A DNA stretch of 49,419 nt from Microbispora siamensis. GTDB taxonomy: Bacteria; Actinomycetota; Actinomycetes; Streptosporangiales; Streptosporangiaceae. The notes under the pieces were generated by a model. It searched no databases. It saw only the letters and a program-made list of their open reading frames with translations, and was not told the origin of the DNA. This document shows, piece after piece, positions 16,176 through 24,123 of this stretch. The position numbers and the translations under genes are program-made. Numbering within the stretch: position 1 is the first letter of the stretch; the number at the start of each line of letters is the position of its first letter. The stretch lies in contig NZ_BOOF01000064.1 of NCBI RefSeq assembly GCF_016863095.1, forward strand, positions 1 through 49,419, written 5' to 3'.

Positions 16176-16958
16176 TCAGCGGGCGAGATCGGCCTCGATG
16201 GCGCCGGCGACACGGGAAAGGGTGTCGACCAGTGACGGCAGCCGGTGCTTGTCGTAGCGTCCGCTCGGCATCGACACCGACAGGCCGGCGAGGGCGGTCC
16301 CGTCCGGGGCCCTGACCGGCACACCGACCGCCACCACGCCGCGCTCCGAGCGGCCCTGGTTGAGCGCGAAACCCTTGCGCCGCACCCGGGCCAGCTCGGT
16401 CCGCAGCCGGTCCAGGTCGGGCCGCGCGGTAAGCCGCTCAGCAGGCCGGTCGGCGTACCGCTCGGCCGGGTAGACCGCCTCGAGTTCCTCGTCGGTCAGC
16501 TCCGCCAGCAGCAGCAGCCCCGCCGTGGTGTGGTGGGCCGGGAACACCATGCCCTCGCGGGAGCCCACCCGCAGGGTCTGGGAACACTCGACGCTGGCGA
16601 TGAACCGGACGGTGTCCCCGGTGCGCACCGTCAGGTTGGCGGACTCGTCGAGCACGCCGACCAGCCGGTGCAGGTGCGGCAGGGCCGCCGCCCGCAGGCG
16701 AGATGCGGCCGAGGGGGAGTGGGCCGCGAGCTCCAGGATCGGGCCGGCCCGGTAGAGGCGCCGCTCGTCCTGCACCGCGAAGTCCCGGTAGACCAGCATC
16801 GCGAGCAGCCGGTGCGCGGTGGAGCGGGCCACGCCCAGCCGCTCGGCGACCTCCGAGACGGTCAGCTCGCCCTCCAGTTGCAGCATCGCGGCGATCCGCA
16901 GCGCGTGGTCCACGCTGTTGATCAGGTAGGTCGGCGGATTCTTCAGCGGCTTGCCCAC
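16176..16958 (-). CDS. IclR-family regulator of the gentisate operon
   Basis: 260 aa. GTG at 16958 with GAGGG 4 nt upstream; a GTG at 16976 is the alternative. The N-terminal winged helix (INSVDHALRIAAMLQ, LTVSEVAERLGVARSTAHRLLAML) precedes the IclR effector domain (GMVFPAHHTTAGLLLL, GRSERGVVAVGVPVRAPDG, ALAGLSVSMPSGRY). It is divergent from gentisate dioxygenase; an inverted repeat lies over the shared region. Probably a pathway-specific activator or repressor responding to 3-hydroxybenzoate or gentisate, by analogy with other IclR regulators of aromatic catabolism. Confidence 0.9.
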   Translation of the reverse strand: MGKPLKNPPTYLINSVDHALRIAAMLQLEGELTVSEVAERLGVARSTAHRLLAMLVYRDFAVQDERRLYRAGPILELAAHSPSAASRLRAAALPHLHRLVGVLDESANLTVRTGDTVRFIASVECSQTLRVGSREGMVFPAHHTTAGLLLLAELTDEELEAVYPAERYADRPAERLTARPDLDRLRTELARVRRKGFALNQGRSERGVVAVGVPVRAPDGTALAGLSVSMPSGRYDKHRLPSLVDTLSRVAGAIEADLAR

Positions 16959-16967
16959 GGGCCCTCG

Positions 16968-16984
16968 ATTCTGCACAGCAGAAT
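16968..16984. promoter_or_regulatory. IclR-type operator of the gentisate divergon
   Basis: ATTCTGC-ACA-GCAGAAT, a perfect 7-3-7 inverted repeat, 10 nt from the IclR start and 40 nt from the dioxygenase start. Size and symmetry fit IclR-family sites. Because it almost abuts the IclR start codon, autoregulation is likely. Confidence 0.6.
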
Positions 16985-17024
16985 TACGTCTTCTCCAGGG
17001 GGCTACCGCAGCAACATTAGCCGT

Positions 17025-18194
17025 ATGAGCACCCCTGTGACCACGCCGAACTCCCCGGTGCGACTCCGCGCGATCGACGCGCCGGACCAGCCCGACGTCA
17101 CTCCCGCGCTCGAAGACCTCTACCGCGGTTTCGAGCAGGAACTGCTCGTGCCGCTGTGGACGGAGATCGGTGACCTGATGCCGGCGCATCCCCGTTCGCG
17201 CGCGGTGCCGCACCTGTGGCGCTGGGAGAACCTGCGGCGGCTCGCCGCGCAGGCCGGCGAGCTGGTCCCGGTCGGCCGCGGGGGAGAGCGGCGGGCGATC
17301 GCGCTGGCCAACCCCGCGCTGGGCGGACGGCCCTTCGCGACGCCCACGCTGTGGGCCGCGATCCAGTACCTGATGCCGGGGGAGGACGCTCCCGAGCATC
17401 GCCACACCCAGCACGCCTTCCGCTTCGTCGTCGAGGGCGAGGGCGTGTGGACTGTCGTCGGCGGCGACGCGGTCCCGATGCGCCGCGGTGACTTCCTCCC
17501 GCAGGCCGGCTGGAACTGGCACGCCCACCACAACGCGACCGCCGAGCCGATGGCCTGGCTCGACGGCCTGGACATCCCCTTCCAGTACCTCACCGAGACG
17601 CAGTTCTTCGAGTTCGGCCGCGACGCGATCGGCGACGCCGAGCGGATCACCCCCGAGCGGTCGCGCTCCGAGCGGCTGTGGGGCCACCCCGGCCTGCGTC
17701 CGCTGTCGGTCGGCGAGCTCACCCCGGGCACCCCGCTGCTGTCCTACAAGTGGGAGTTCACCGACCGCGCCCTGGCCGACCAGCTCGCCCTGGAGGCCGA
17801 GGGCTTCGGCGGGACGGTCGAGCCCGGCCACGCCGCCGTCCGCTACACCAACCCCGCCACCGGCGCCGACGTGCTGCCCACACTCCGCGCCGAGATGCAC
17901 CGCATCGCCCGCGGCGCCGAGACCACCCCGGTCCGGGAGACCGGCTCGTCGGTCTACCAGGTCTTCGACGGCTCCGGCACCGTGACCGTCGGCGACAGGA
18001 CCTGGACGGTCACCCGCGGCGACCTGTTCGCCGTCCCGTCCTGGCAGCCCTTCTCGGCACGCTCCGAGGCCGGCTCCACCGACTCCGACTCCGGCGCGCT
18101 GGATCTGTTCCGGTTCGGCGACGCCCCGGTCTTTGAGGCTCTCCGGCTCGACCGCACCCAGTACGACACCCGTATCGAAGGGACCACCCGATGA
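17025..18194 (+). CDS. Gentisate 1,2-dioxygenase
   Basis: 389 aa bicupin. The first cupin carries HRHTQHAFRFVVEGEG (His near residues 125-127) and NWHAHHN, the ferrous-iron-binding facial triad region; a second, degenerate cupin lies at ~270-350 (VYQVFDGSGTVTVGDRTW). It opens the ring of gentisate to maleylpyruvate in the cytosol. It is first in an operon with fumarylpyruvate hydrolase (ATGA overlap), mycothiol-dependent isomerase and a 3-hydroxybenzoate 6-hydroxylase-like monooxygenase. No strong SD precedes the ATG, so a short-leader or leaderless transcript is possible. Confidence 0.93.
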   Translation: MSTPVTTPNSPVRLRAIDAPDQPDVTPALEDLYRGFEQELLVPLWTEIGDLMPAHPRSRAVPHLWRWENLRRLAAQAGELVPVGRGGERRAIALANPALGGRPFATPTLWAAIQYLMPGEDAPEHRHTQHAFRFVVEGEGVWTVVGGDAVPMRRGDFLPQAGWNWHAHHNATAEPMAWLDGLDIPFQYLTETQFFEFGRDAIGDAERITPERSRSERLWGHPGLRPLSVGELTPGTPLLSYKWEFTDRALADQLALEAEGFGGTVEPGHAAVRYTNPATGADVLPTLRAEMHRIARGAETTPVRETGSSVYQVFDGSGTVTVGDRTWTVTRGDLFAVPSWQPFSARSEAGSTDSDSGALDLFRFGDAPVFEALRLDRTQYDTRIEGTTR

Positions 18195-19039
18195 AGCTCG
18201 CCACCCTCCGCGTCGATGGCTCGACCCGGGCCGTACGGCTCGACGGCGATCGGCTGGTCGACCTCGGCGCCGCCGACCTCGGTGAGCTCCTCGCCTCAGG
18301 CGACTGGGCCGCCAAGGCCGCCGCCGCCGACGCCGGCACCGCCACGACGTACCCGGCCGACGGTGCGGACTTCGCGCCGGTGGTCCCGCGCCCCTCGAAG
18401 GTCGTCTGCGTGGGGCTCAACTACAAGAACCACATCCAGGAGATGGGCCGCGACCTGCCGCGGTACCCCACCCTGTTCGCGAAGTTCGCCGACTGCCTCG
18501 TCGGCGCCCGCGACGACATCGCCCGCCCCGAGGAGACCGAGGAGTTCGACTGGGAGGTCGAGCTCGCCGTGGTGATCGGTGCGCCGGTCCGCCGCGCCCG
18601 GGGCGCGGAGGCCGAGGCCGCGATCGCGGGCTTCACCGTACTCAACGACGTCACCTGCCGCGACTGGCAGTTCCGCACCCGTGAGTGGTTGCAGGGCAAG
18701 ATCTGGGACTCCTCCACCCCCGTCGGCCCCTACCTCGTCACCCCCGACGAACTGCCCGGCGGCGTACGCCCCGAGGTCGAGGTCAGCCTCAGCGTCGACG
18801 GCGAGGTGATGCAACACGACAACACCGGCGACCTGCTCTTCGACCCGGTCGCACTGGTCGAGTACGTCTCGACCATCGTGCGTCTCAACCCCGGCGACAT
18901 CATCGCCACCGGCACCCCCGGCGGCGTCGGCCACGCCCGCACCCCCAAGCGCTACCTGACCGGCGGCGAGCGCGTCGTGGCCGAGATCCGGGGCATCGGC
19001 CGGCTTGAGAACACCGTGGCCAAGGACGGGGCGGCCTGA
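18191..19039 (+). CDS. Fumarylpyruvate hydrolase (FAH family)
   Basis: 282 aa, start overlapping the dioxygenase stop (ATGA). The FAH-fold signatures are present: VVCVGLNYKNHIQEMG, FDWEVELAVVIG with the metal-binding ExE, NDVTCRDWQ, and the C-terminal TGTPGGVGHAR. It hydrolyses fumarylpyruvate to fumarate and pyruvate, the last step of the gentisate route. The specific substrate is assigned from context (between gentisate dioxygenase and maleylpyruvate isomerase), since FAH enzymes are hard to separate by sequence. The stop overlaps the next start. Confidence 0.9.
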   Translation: MKLATLRVDGSTRAVRLDGDRLVDLGAADLGELLASGDWAAKAAAADAGTATTYPADGADFAPVVPRPSKVVCVGLNYKNHIQEMGRDLPRYPTLFAKFADCLVGARDDIARPEETEEFDWEVELAVVIGAPVRRARGAEAEAAIAGFTVLNDVTCRDWQFRTREWLQGKIWDSSTPVGPYLVTPDELPGGVRPEVEVSLSVDGEVMQHDNTGDLLFDPVALVEYVSTIVRLNPGDIIATGTPGGVGHARTPKRYLTGGERVVAEIRGIGRLENTVAKDGAA

Positions 19040-19749
19040 TGCGCCGCACCTTCGACGACGTCCTGAGCTGGTGCGAGATGGGCACCACGCTGCTCCTCGG
19101 CGCCGCCGCCGGATGGGGGGAGGAGCAGTACCTCGCCCCTTCCGGGCTCCCCGGCTGGACCCGCAAGCACCTGGTGGCCCACGTGGCGGCGAACGCCGAC
19201 GCACTGAGCAATCTGGTGCGCTGGGCCGCCACCGGCGAGCCGACCCCGATGTACTCCTCGCCGCAACAGCGCGACGCCGACATCGAGGCGGGCTCCCGCA
19301 AGCCGGCCGCCGAGCTGGCCGCCTGGCTGACCTCGTCCGCCGAACGGCTCGCCGCCGGCATCGCCGGGCTGGACGACGACCGGTGGAACGCCGAGGTCGT
19401 CACCGCCCAGGGCCGTACCGTCCCCGCGACCGAGATCCCGTGGCTGCGCTCCCGCGAGGTCTGCGTCCACGCCGTCGACCTGGCCTCCGGCGTCGCCTTC
19501 ACCGACCTGCCCGCCGGATTCCTGACCGCCCTCGCCGACGACATCGCCGCCAAGCGCGGCGGCGCCGCAGGTCCCGCTGTCGTCCTGGCCGCCACCGACA
19601 CCGGCGACCGCTGGGAGCTGCCCGGCGAGGGCGAGCCCGCCACCGTCGACGGCCCGCTCGCCGACGTCGCGGCGTACCTCGCCGGACGCCCGCACGCCCT
19701 GACCACCCCCGACGGTTCCCTCGCGCCGGCCCTGCCGGCGTGGCTGTGA
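19039..19749 (+). CDS. Mycothiol-dependent maleylpyruvate isomerase
   Basis: 236 aa DinB-like four-helix protein. GWTRKHLVAHVAANADAL and SREVCVHAVDL supply the His, Glu and His metal ligands known in the Corynebacterium enzyme; the C-terminal SCP2-like domain follows (DRWELPGEG...). It converts maleylpyruvate to fumarylpyruvate using mycothiol, the actinobacterial thiol, replacing the glutathione enzyme of proteobacteria. Its start overlaps the hydrolase stop by one base. Context strongly supports this role. Confidence 0.92.
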   Translation: MRRTFDDVLSWCEMGTTLLLGAAAGWGEEQYLAPSGLPGWTRKHLVAHVAANADALSNLVRWAATGEPTPMYSSPQQRDADIEAGSRKPAAELAAWLTSSAERLAAGIAGLDDDRWNAEVVTAQGRTVPATEIPWLRSREVCVHAVDLASGVAFTDLPAGFLTALADDIAAKRGGAAGPAVVLAATDTGDRWELPGEGEPATVDGPLADVAAYLAGRPHALTTPDGSLAPALPAWL

Positions 19750-19775
19750 GCGTCCCGGCTTTCGAGGAGAGCAGC

Positions 19776-21035
19776 GTGACGACATCCACCACCTCCGCGA
19801 ACCCCGTCGACGTCCTGATCGTCGGAGGCGGCATCGGCGGCCTGAGCGCGGCCTTCGCCCTGGCCCGCGAGGGCCTGCGGGTACGCGTGCTGGAGCAGGC
19901 CCGCGAGTTCGGCGAGGTCGGCGCCGGCCTCCAGATCGCACCCAACTGCACCAGGATCCTGCATGACTACGGCCTGCTGGAGGAGGCCAAGAGCCTCGGC
20001 GTGCTGCCGAAGAGCATGGTGATGCGCGACGCCGTGGACGGCCGTGAACTGACCCGCCTGGACCTGGTCGACCTGGAACGCAGGTACGGCTTCCCGTACA
20101 TGGTCATCCACCGCAGCGACCTGCACGGCATCTTCCTTGGCGCCTGCCGGGGCGCGGGAGTCGACCTGGTGACCGACGCCCGCGTCGGCGGCTACGAGAA
20201 CACGGCGTCCGGCGCCCGGGTGCTGCTGGCGGACGGCCGCACCGACGAGGCCGCGATCGTCATCGCCGCCGACGGCCTGCACTCGGTCGCGCGCCGGCTT
20301 CTGGTCGAGGACGAGCCGGTCAGCTCCTCCTACGTCGCCTACCGCGCCGCGGTGCCCATCGAGCGGGCCGGCCGGGACGTCGACCTCAGCGAGGTCTCGG
20401 TCCACGTCGGCCCGCGCTGCCACTTCGTCCAATACGGGCTGCGCGGCGGCGAGATGCTCAACCAGGTCGCGGTCTTCGAGTCCCCCAAGGCCCTCGCGGG
20501 CGAGGCGGACTGGGGCACGCCCGACGAACTGGACGCCGCCTTCGCCGCCACCTGCCCGGAGGTTCGGGCCGGCATCCCGCTGATGTGGCGCGACCGCTGG
20601 TGGCGGATGTTCGACCGCGACCCGATCACGACCTGGGTCGACGGCAACATCGCGCTGCTCGGCGACGCCGCCCACCCGCCGCTGCAGTACATGGCCCAGG
20701 GCGCGATCATGGCCGTCGAGGACGGCTGGGTGCTGGCCAGGCACGTCGCCGCTCGCCGCGCCGAGGACGGCGCGATCGACTGGCAGGGCGCCCTGGCAGC
20801 CTACGAAGCCGTCCGCCCCGAGCACTGTCGGCGCGTCCTGACCACGGCCCGCGCCTGGGGCGAGCTGTGGCACCTGGACGGCGCCGCCCGCCTCCGGCGC
20901 AACACGCTCCTGCGGGCCCGCGACACCTACGACTACTCCTTCACCGATTGGATCTACGGCCCCACGGCGCTGACGCCGGAGGAGGAGCCGCCGATGTTCT
21001 CACCGATCCCGCTGGACTCCGTTCGTGTCGACTGA
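19776..21035 (+). CDS. FAD-dependent 3-hydroxybenzoate 6-hydroxylase-like monooxygenase
   Basis: 419 aa. The GTG at 19776 was chosen for its GAGGAG SD; a GTG at 19746 overlapping the previous stop is possible. Dinucleotide-binding GGGIGG (residues 17-22), IAADGLHSVAR (DG motif) and LLGDAAHPPLQYMAQGA (GD motif) mark a class A flavoprotein hydroxylase. It makes gentisate from 3-hydroxybenzoate with NADH and oxygen, feeding the dioxygenase at the head of the operon. Salicylate 5-hydroxylation or another ring hydroxylation cannot be fully excluded from sequence alone. Confidence 0.88.
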   Translation: MTTSTTSANPVDVLIVGGGIGGLSAAFALAREGLRVRVLEQAREFGEVGAGLQIAPNCTRILHDYGLLEEAKSLGVLPKSMVMRDAVDGRELTRLDLVDLERRYGFPYMVIHRSDLHGIFLGACRGAGVDLVTDARVGGYENTASGARVLLADGRTDEAAIVIAADGLHSVARRLLVEDEPVSSSYVAYRAAVPIERAGRDVDLSEVSVHVGPRCHFVQYGLRGGEMLNQVAVFESPKALAGEADWGTPDELDAAFAATCPEVRAGIPLMWRDRWWRMFDRDPITTWVDGNIALLGDAAHPPLQYMAQGAIMAVEDGWVLARHVAARRAEDGAIDWQGALAAYEAVRPEHCRRVLTTARAWGELWHLDGAARLRRNTLLRARDTYDYSFTDWIYGPTALTPEEEPPMFSPIPLDSVRVD

Positions 21036-21339
21036 AACCCGTTGGACCCTGTCGGTGTCTCCGGCCTGACCGGCGGGGGCGGAGCTCGGTGGCGCCCGAT
21101 GTCCAACGAACCGCCGCCCGACGCGCACAACGCGCTGCTGCCGGCGGACGCGTTCCACCTGCCGGTCGGTCGCCCCGTCACCCACAAGATCTACCGCGAC
21201 GTCGCCCACCCGTCCCGGCTCGTGCTGCCGTTCACCAAGCGCACCGCGGTGGAGAACAGGCAGCCGACCAAGGCATTCGTCGGACCGTCGAACCCGCCTC
21301 ATCCTGACAGCGGGCTGGATTGCCGAACCGGAAATCTGG
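21036..21339. other. Intergenic region after the gentisate operon
   Basis: No supported gene. An open plus-strand frame begins at 21042 and runs into a proline-rich tail with no family resemblance; it may be decayed coding sequence related to the MarR remnant that follows. Confidence 0.35.
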
Positions 21340-21517
21340 TCCGAGGAACTCAACGATTGAGCAGCCGAACGTCGGGGTGCTGATGTTCATCGCGTACCGG
21401 GCCATGGAGAGCGAGGCCTTGAGCGGCTTCGCCGGAGGAACCAGCTCCCCGAAGCAGATCAAGCCGCTCATCGCCGCGCTCGTGGCCATCGCCGACGCGA
21501 TCACTCGCGCCCGCTGA
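21340..21517 (+). pseudogene. MarR-family regulator remnant
   Basis: The frame reads EQPNVGVLMFIAYRAMESEALSGFAGG, the typical first helix of actinomycete MarR proteins (usually MxxQPNIGVLLFIPYRAME...), and then jumps to a short helix ending ITRAR and a stop. The ~90 residues carrying the winged helix are missing, and the expected ATG is replaced by ATT. An internal deletion is inferred. The boundary and the identity of the C-terminal piece are uncertain. Confidence 0.45.
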
Positions 21518-21526
21518 GAAGCCGGT

Positions 21527-22288
21527 TCAGCGGAGGAGGTCGCGCCGACTCAATGTGCTGCCGAGCGCGGCCGCCGTCGCGCGCACCGCCGTCACGTGTC
21601 CCTCGGGCCGGAACCTGTGCCTGGGGCCGGCCACGCTGATCGCGGCGAGCGGCTCGTCGCCGCCCCCCAGCACCGGCGCGGCGACACACACGAGCCCGAC
21701 GGCCGACTCCTCCTGCTCGAACGCGACGCCGGTCTCGGTGACGTGCTGCAACTGGCGCCGGAGGATGCCCGGCGCGACGACGGTGTGCGGCGTGCGCCGC
21801 TCGAGCGGCCCGGTCAGCACCTCGCGCCGCAGGTCGGCGTCGGCGTACGCGAGCAGAGCCTTGCCGATCGCGGTGCAGTGCAGCGGCATGCGACCGCCCG
21901 TGCGCGAGGGCGCCTTGGCTTGGCGGTGGCCCCCGATCTTGGCGACGTAGACGACGTCGTGACCCTCCCGCACTCCGAGGTGGACGGTCTCGTGGGTGCG
22001 TTCGTAAAGGTCCTGAAGGAACGGCATCGCGACCTCGAGCAGGCTGCGCTCCAGCGAGGCGAGCATCCCGAGCTCGAAGAGGCCGCCGCTGAGCCGGTAG
22101 CCGCCGTCGGCGCGGTCGAGCAGGCGGTTGGCGACCAGGTCGCCGGACAGCCGGTGCACAGTCGCCTTGTGGAGGCCGGTACGCCGCACCAGCTCGGCGA
22201 GGCTGACGACCCGGTCCTCGGACCGGAAGGCACGAAGGATCGTCACCGCCTTGCCCAGCACGGTGTCGAGGTCGGCCGTTTCCTTCAC
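21527..22288 (-). CDS. IclR-family regulator of the meta-pathway lower block
   Basis: 253 aa from a GTG at 22288. GGAGG directly abuts this codon, too close for a normal SD, so a leaderless start is possible. Winged helix LDTVLGKAVTILRAF, VVSLAELVRRTGLHKATVHRL; effector domain with MPLHCTAIGKALLAY, FEQEESAVGLVCVAAPVLGG and LAAISVAGPRHRF. It is divergent from the hydratase/dehydrogenase/aldolase genes and similar in role to IclR regulators of phenylpropionate catabolism such as MhpR. A CAGCG-TAT-CGCTG repeat (22294-22306) lies immediately upstream. Confidence 0.88.
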   Translation of the reverse strand: MKETADLDTVLGKAVTILRAFRSEDRVVSLAELVRRTGLHKATVHRLSGDLVANRLLDRADGGYRLSGGLFELGMLASLERSLLEVAMPFLQDLYERTHETVHLGVREGHDVVYVAKIGGHRQAKAPSRTGGRMPLHCTAIGKALLAYADADLRREVLTGPLERRTPHTVVAPGILRRQLQHVTETGVAFEQEESAVGLVCVAAPVLGGGDEPLAAISVAGPRHRFRPEGHVTAVRATAAALGSTLSRRDLLR

Positions 22289-22293
22289 CTCCG

Positions 22294-22306
22294 CAGCGTA
22301 TCGCTG
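22294..22306. promoter_or_regulatory. Candidate IclR operator before the hydratase operon
   Basis: CAGCG-TAT-CGCTG, a perfect 5-3-5 inverted repeat in the 69-nt divergent region, with the same 3-nt spacer as the gentisate-side IclR repeat. Short arms make this weaker evidence. Confidence 0.4.
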
Positions 22307-22357
22307 AACGAGACGAAGTGCTGGTTCGGCGCCGGAGGCCGCCCGCACAGTGGGAGA

Positions 22358-23182
22358 GTGACCGAAACCACCGGGCTCGCCGCCACGAGCCAGTCCGACA
22401 TCGCCGCCGCGGTCGAGCGGCTCGCCGGGGCGTCCGCGTCCGGCGTGCCCTGCGCCCCCGTGCGGGACCTGATCGGCCGGGACGACCTGGCCGCCGCGTA
22501 CGCCGTCCAGGCGGCGCTCACCGGGCGCCGCCTCGCCGCCGGCGCCCGGATCACCGGCCGCAAAATCGGCCTGACCTCGGAGGCCGTGCAACGGCAGCTC
22601 GGCGTCGACCAGCCCGACCTCGGCGTCCTCTTCGACGACATGGCGTACGCCGACGGGGACGCGATCCCGGTCGGGCGGGTCCTCCAGCCACGGGTCGAGG
22701 CGGAGATCGCGTTCGTGCTCCGTTCCGACGTGGCCGACGGCCCGCTCGACGCCCCGCAGGTCCGGGAGGCGATCGAGTACGGCGTCGCCGCGCTCGAGAT
22801 CTGCGGCAGCCGGATCGCCGGATGGGACATCGCCTTCGGCGACACGGTCGCCGACAACGCCTCCTCGGGTGCCTACGTGCTCGGGACCGAGCGCCGCTCC
22901 CTCGACGAGTTCGAGCCGGTGGACGTCGCGATGTCGATGAGCATCAACGGTGAGGAGGTATCCACCGGGACCGGCGCGGCCTGCCTGGGCGACCCGATCG
23001 AGGCCGTCGTGTGGCTGGCCCGCATGGCCCGCGACCTCGGCGAGCCGCTGCGCGCGGGGCAGGTCGTCCTCTCCGGCGCGCTCGGCCAGATGCGGCCGGT
23101 CGCCGCCGGTGACACCGTCGCCGCCACCCTGTCCGGCCTCGGCACGGTGACGGTCCGCTTCGTCGAAGGAGCAGCACCATGA
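22358..23182 (+). CDS. 2-keto-4-pentenoate hydratase (MhpD type)
   Basis: 274 aa, GTG start at 22358 (SD GGGAG is very close, so start is tentative). Family landmarks: GRKIGLTSEAVQRQLGVDQPDLG, PRVEAEIAFVL with metal-binding Glu residues, ALEICGSRIAGWDIAFGDTVADNASSG, and the C-terminal SGALGQMRPVAAGDTV. It adds water to 2-hydroxypenta-2,4-dienoate to give 4-hydroxy-2-oxovalerate. First of a coupled set with the acetaldehyde dehydrogenase (ATGA overlap) and aldolase, the standard lower meta-cleavage route. Confidence 0.92.
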   Translation: MTETTGLAATSQSDIAAAVERLAGASASGVPCAPVRDLIGRDDLAAAYAVQAALTGRRLAAGARITGRKIGLTSEAVQRQLGVDQPDLGVLFDDMAYADGDAIPVGRVLQPRVEAEIAFVLRSDVADGPLDAPQVREAIEYGVAALEICGSRIAGWDIAFGDTVADNASSGAYVLGTERRSLDEFEPVDVAMSMSINGEEVSTGTGAACLGDPIEAVVWLARMARDLGEPLRAGQVVLSGALGQMRPVAAGDTVAATLSGLGTVTVRFVEGAAP

Positions 23183-24123
23183 GCAAGACGAAGGTCGCGA
23201 TCATCGGATCGGGCAACATCGGCACCGACCTGATGATCAAGGTGCTGCGCGGCGCGCACCACCTCGAGATGGGCGCCATGGTCGGCATCGACCCCGAGTC
23301 GGACGGCCTGGCCCGCGCCGCCCGGTTCGGCGTCCGGACGACGCACGAGGGCGTCGACGGGCTGATCGCGCTGCCGGACTTCGACGAGATCGGGATCGTC
23401 TTCGACGCGACCTCGGCGAAGGCGCACGAGGTGAACGCCGCGAAGCTGACCCCGCTCGGGAAGCGGCTGATCGACCTGACCCCGGCGGCGATCGGGCCCT
23501 ACGTCATCCCCGCTGTCAACCTCGACGAGCACCTCGACGCACCCGACGTCAACATGGTCACCTGTGGCGGCCAGGCGACGATCCCGATCGTCGCCGCCGT
23601 CGCCCGTGTGGTGCCGGTCGAGTTCGCCGAGATCGTCGCGTCGATCGCGTCGAAGTCGGCCGGTCCGGGCACCCGCGCCAACATCGATGAGTTCACCGAG
23701 ACCACCGCGGCCGCCATCGAGCAGGTCGGCGGGGCGCGCCGCGGCAAGGCGATCATCATACTCAACCCCGCCGAGCCACCGATGATCATGCGGGACACGG
23801 TTTTCTGCCTCGTCGCAGCACCGGACCCGGCCGCACAGGAGGAGATCCGGCGGTCGATCGAGAAGATGGTCGCCGACGTCGCCGCCTACGTCCCCGGCTA
23901 CCGGCTCAAACAGCAGGTGCAGATCACCGAGATCCCCGCCGACCAGCCGATCGGGACGCTCCTCGCCGGCGGCGCCTCCCGGCCCACCCACCAGGTGTCG
24001 GTCTTCCTCGAGGTCGAGGGCGCCGCACACTACCTCCCGGCCTACGCCGGCAACCTCGACATCATGACCTCCGCCGGCCTGCGGGTCGCGGAGCGCATCG
24101 CGGCAGGGAAGGCGGGTCACTGA
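23179..24123 (+). CDS. Acylating acetaldehyde dehydrogenase (MhpF/HsaG type)
   Basis: 314 aa, start overlapping the hydratase stop. Rossmann motif AIIGSGNIGTDL at the N-terminus; catalytic C129 in MVTCGGQATIP; C-terminal dimer region matches the family. It converts aldolase-derived acetaldehyde with NAD and CoA to acetyl-CoA. The enzyme normally forms a channelled complex with the 4-hydroxy-2-oxovalerate aldolase encoded next (stop and start share one base), so equal synthesis is expected. Confidence 0.95.
   Translation: MSKTKVAIIGSGNIGTDLMIKVLRGAHHLEMGAMVGIDPESDGLARAARFGVRTTHEGVDGLIALPDFDEIGIVFDATSAKAHEVNAAKLTPLGKRLIDLTPAAIGPYVIPAVNLDEHLDAPDVNMVTCGGQATIPIVAAVARVVPVEFAEIVASIASKSAGPGTRANIDEFTETTAAAIEQVGGARRGKAIIILNPAEPPMIMRDTVFCLVAAPDPAAQEEIRRSIEKMVADVAAYVPGYRLKQQVQITEIPADQPIGTLLAGGASRPTHQVSVFLEVEGAAHYLPAYAGNLDIMTSAGLRVAERIAAGKAGH

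Noticed and set aside
18296..19941. Long minus-strand ORFs opposite the gentisate operon
   Set aside because: Antisense frames to well-supported genes, common in GC-rich DNA; composition is Gly/Arg/Val-rich with no motifs.
21042..21383. 113-codon plus-strand ORF after the gentisate operon
   Set aside because: No SD, no recognised family, Pro-rich end; it overlaps the MarR remnant in another frame.
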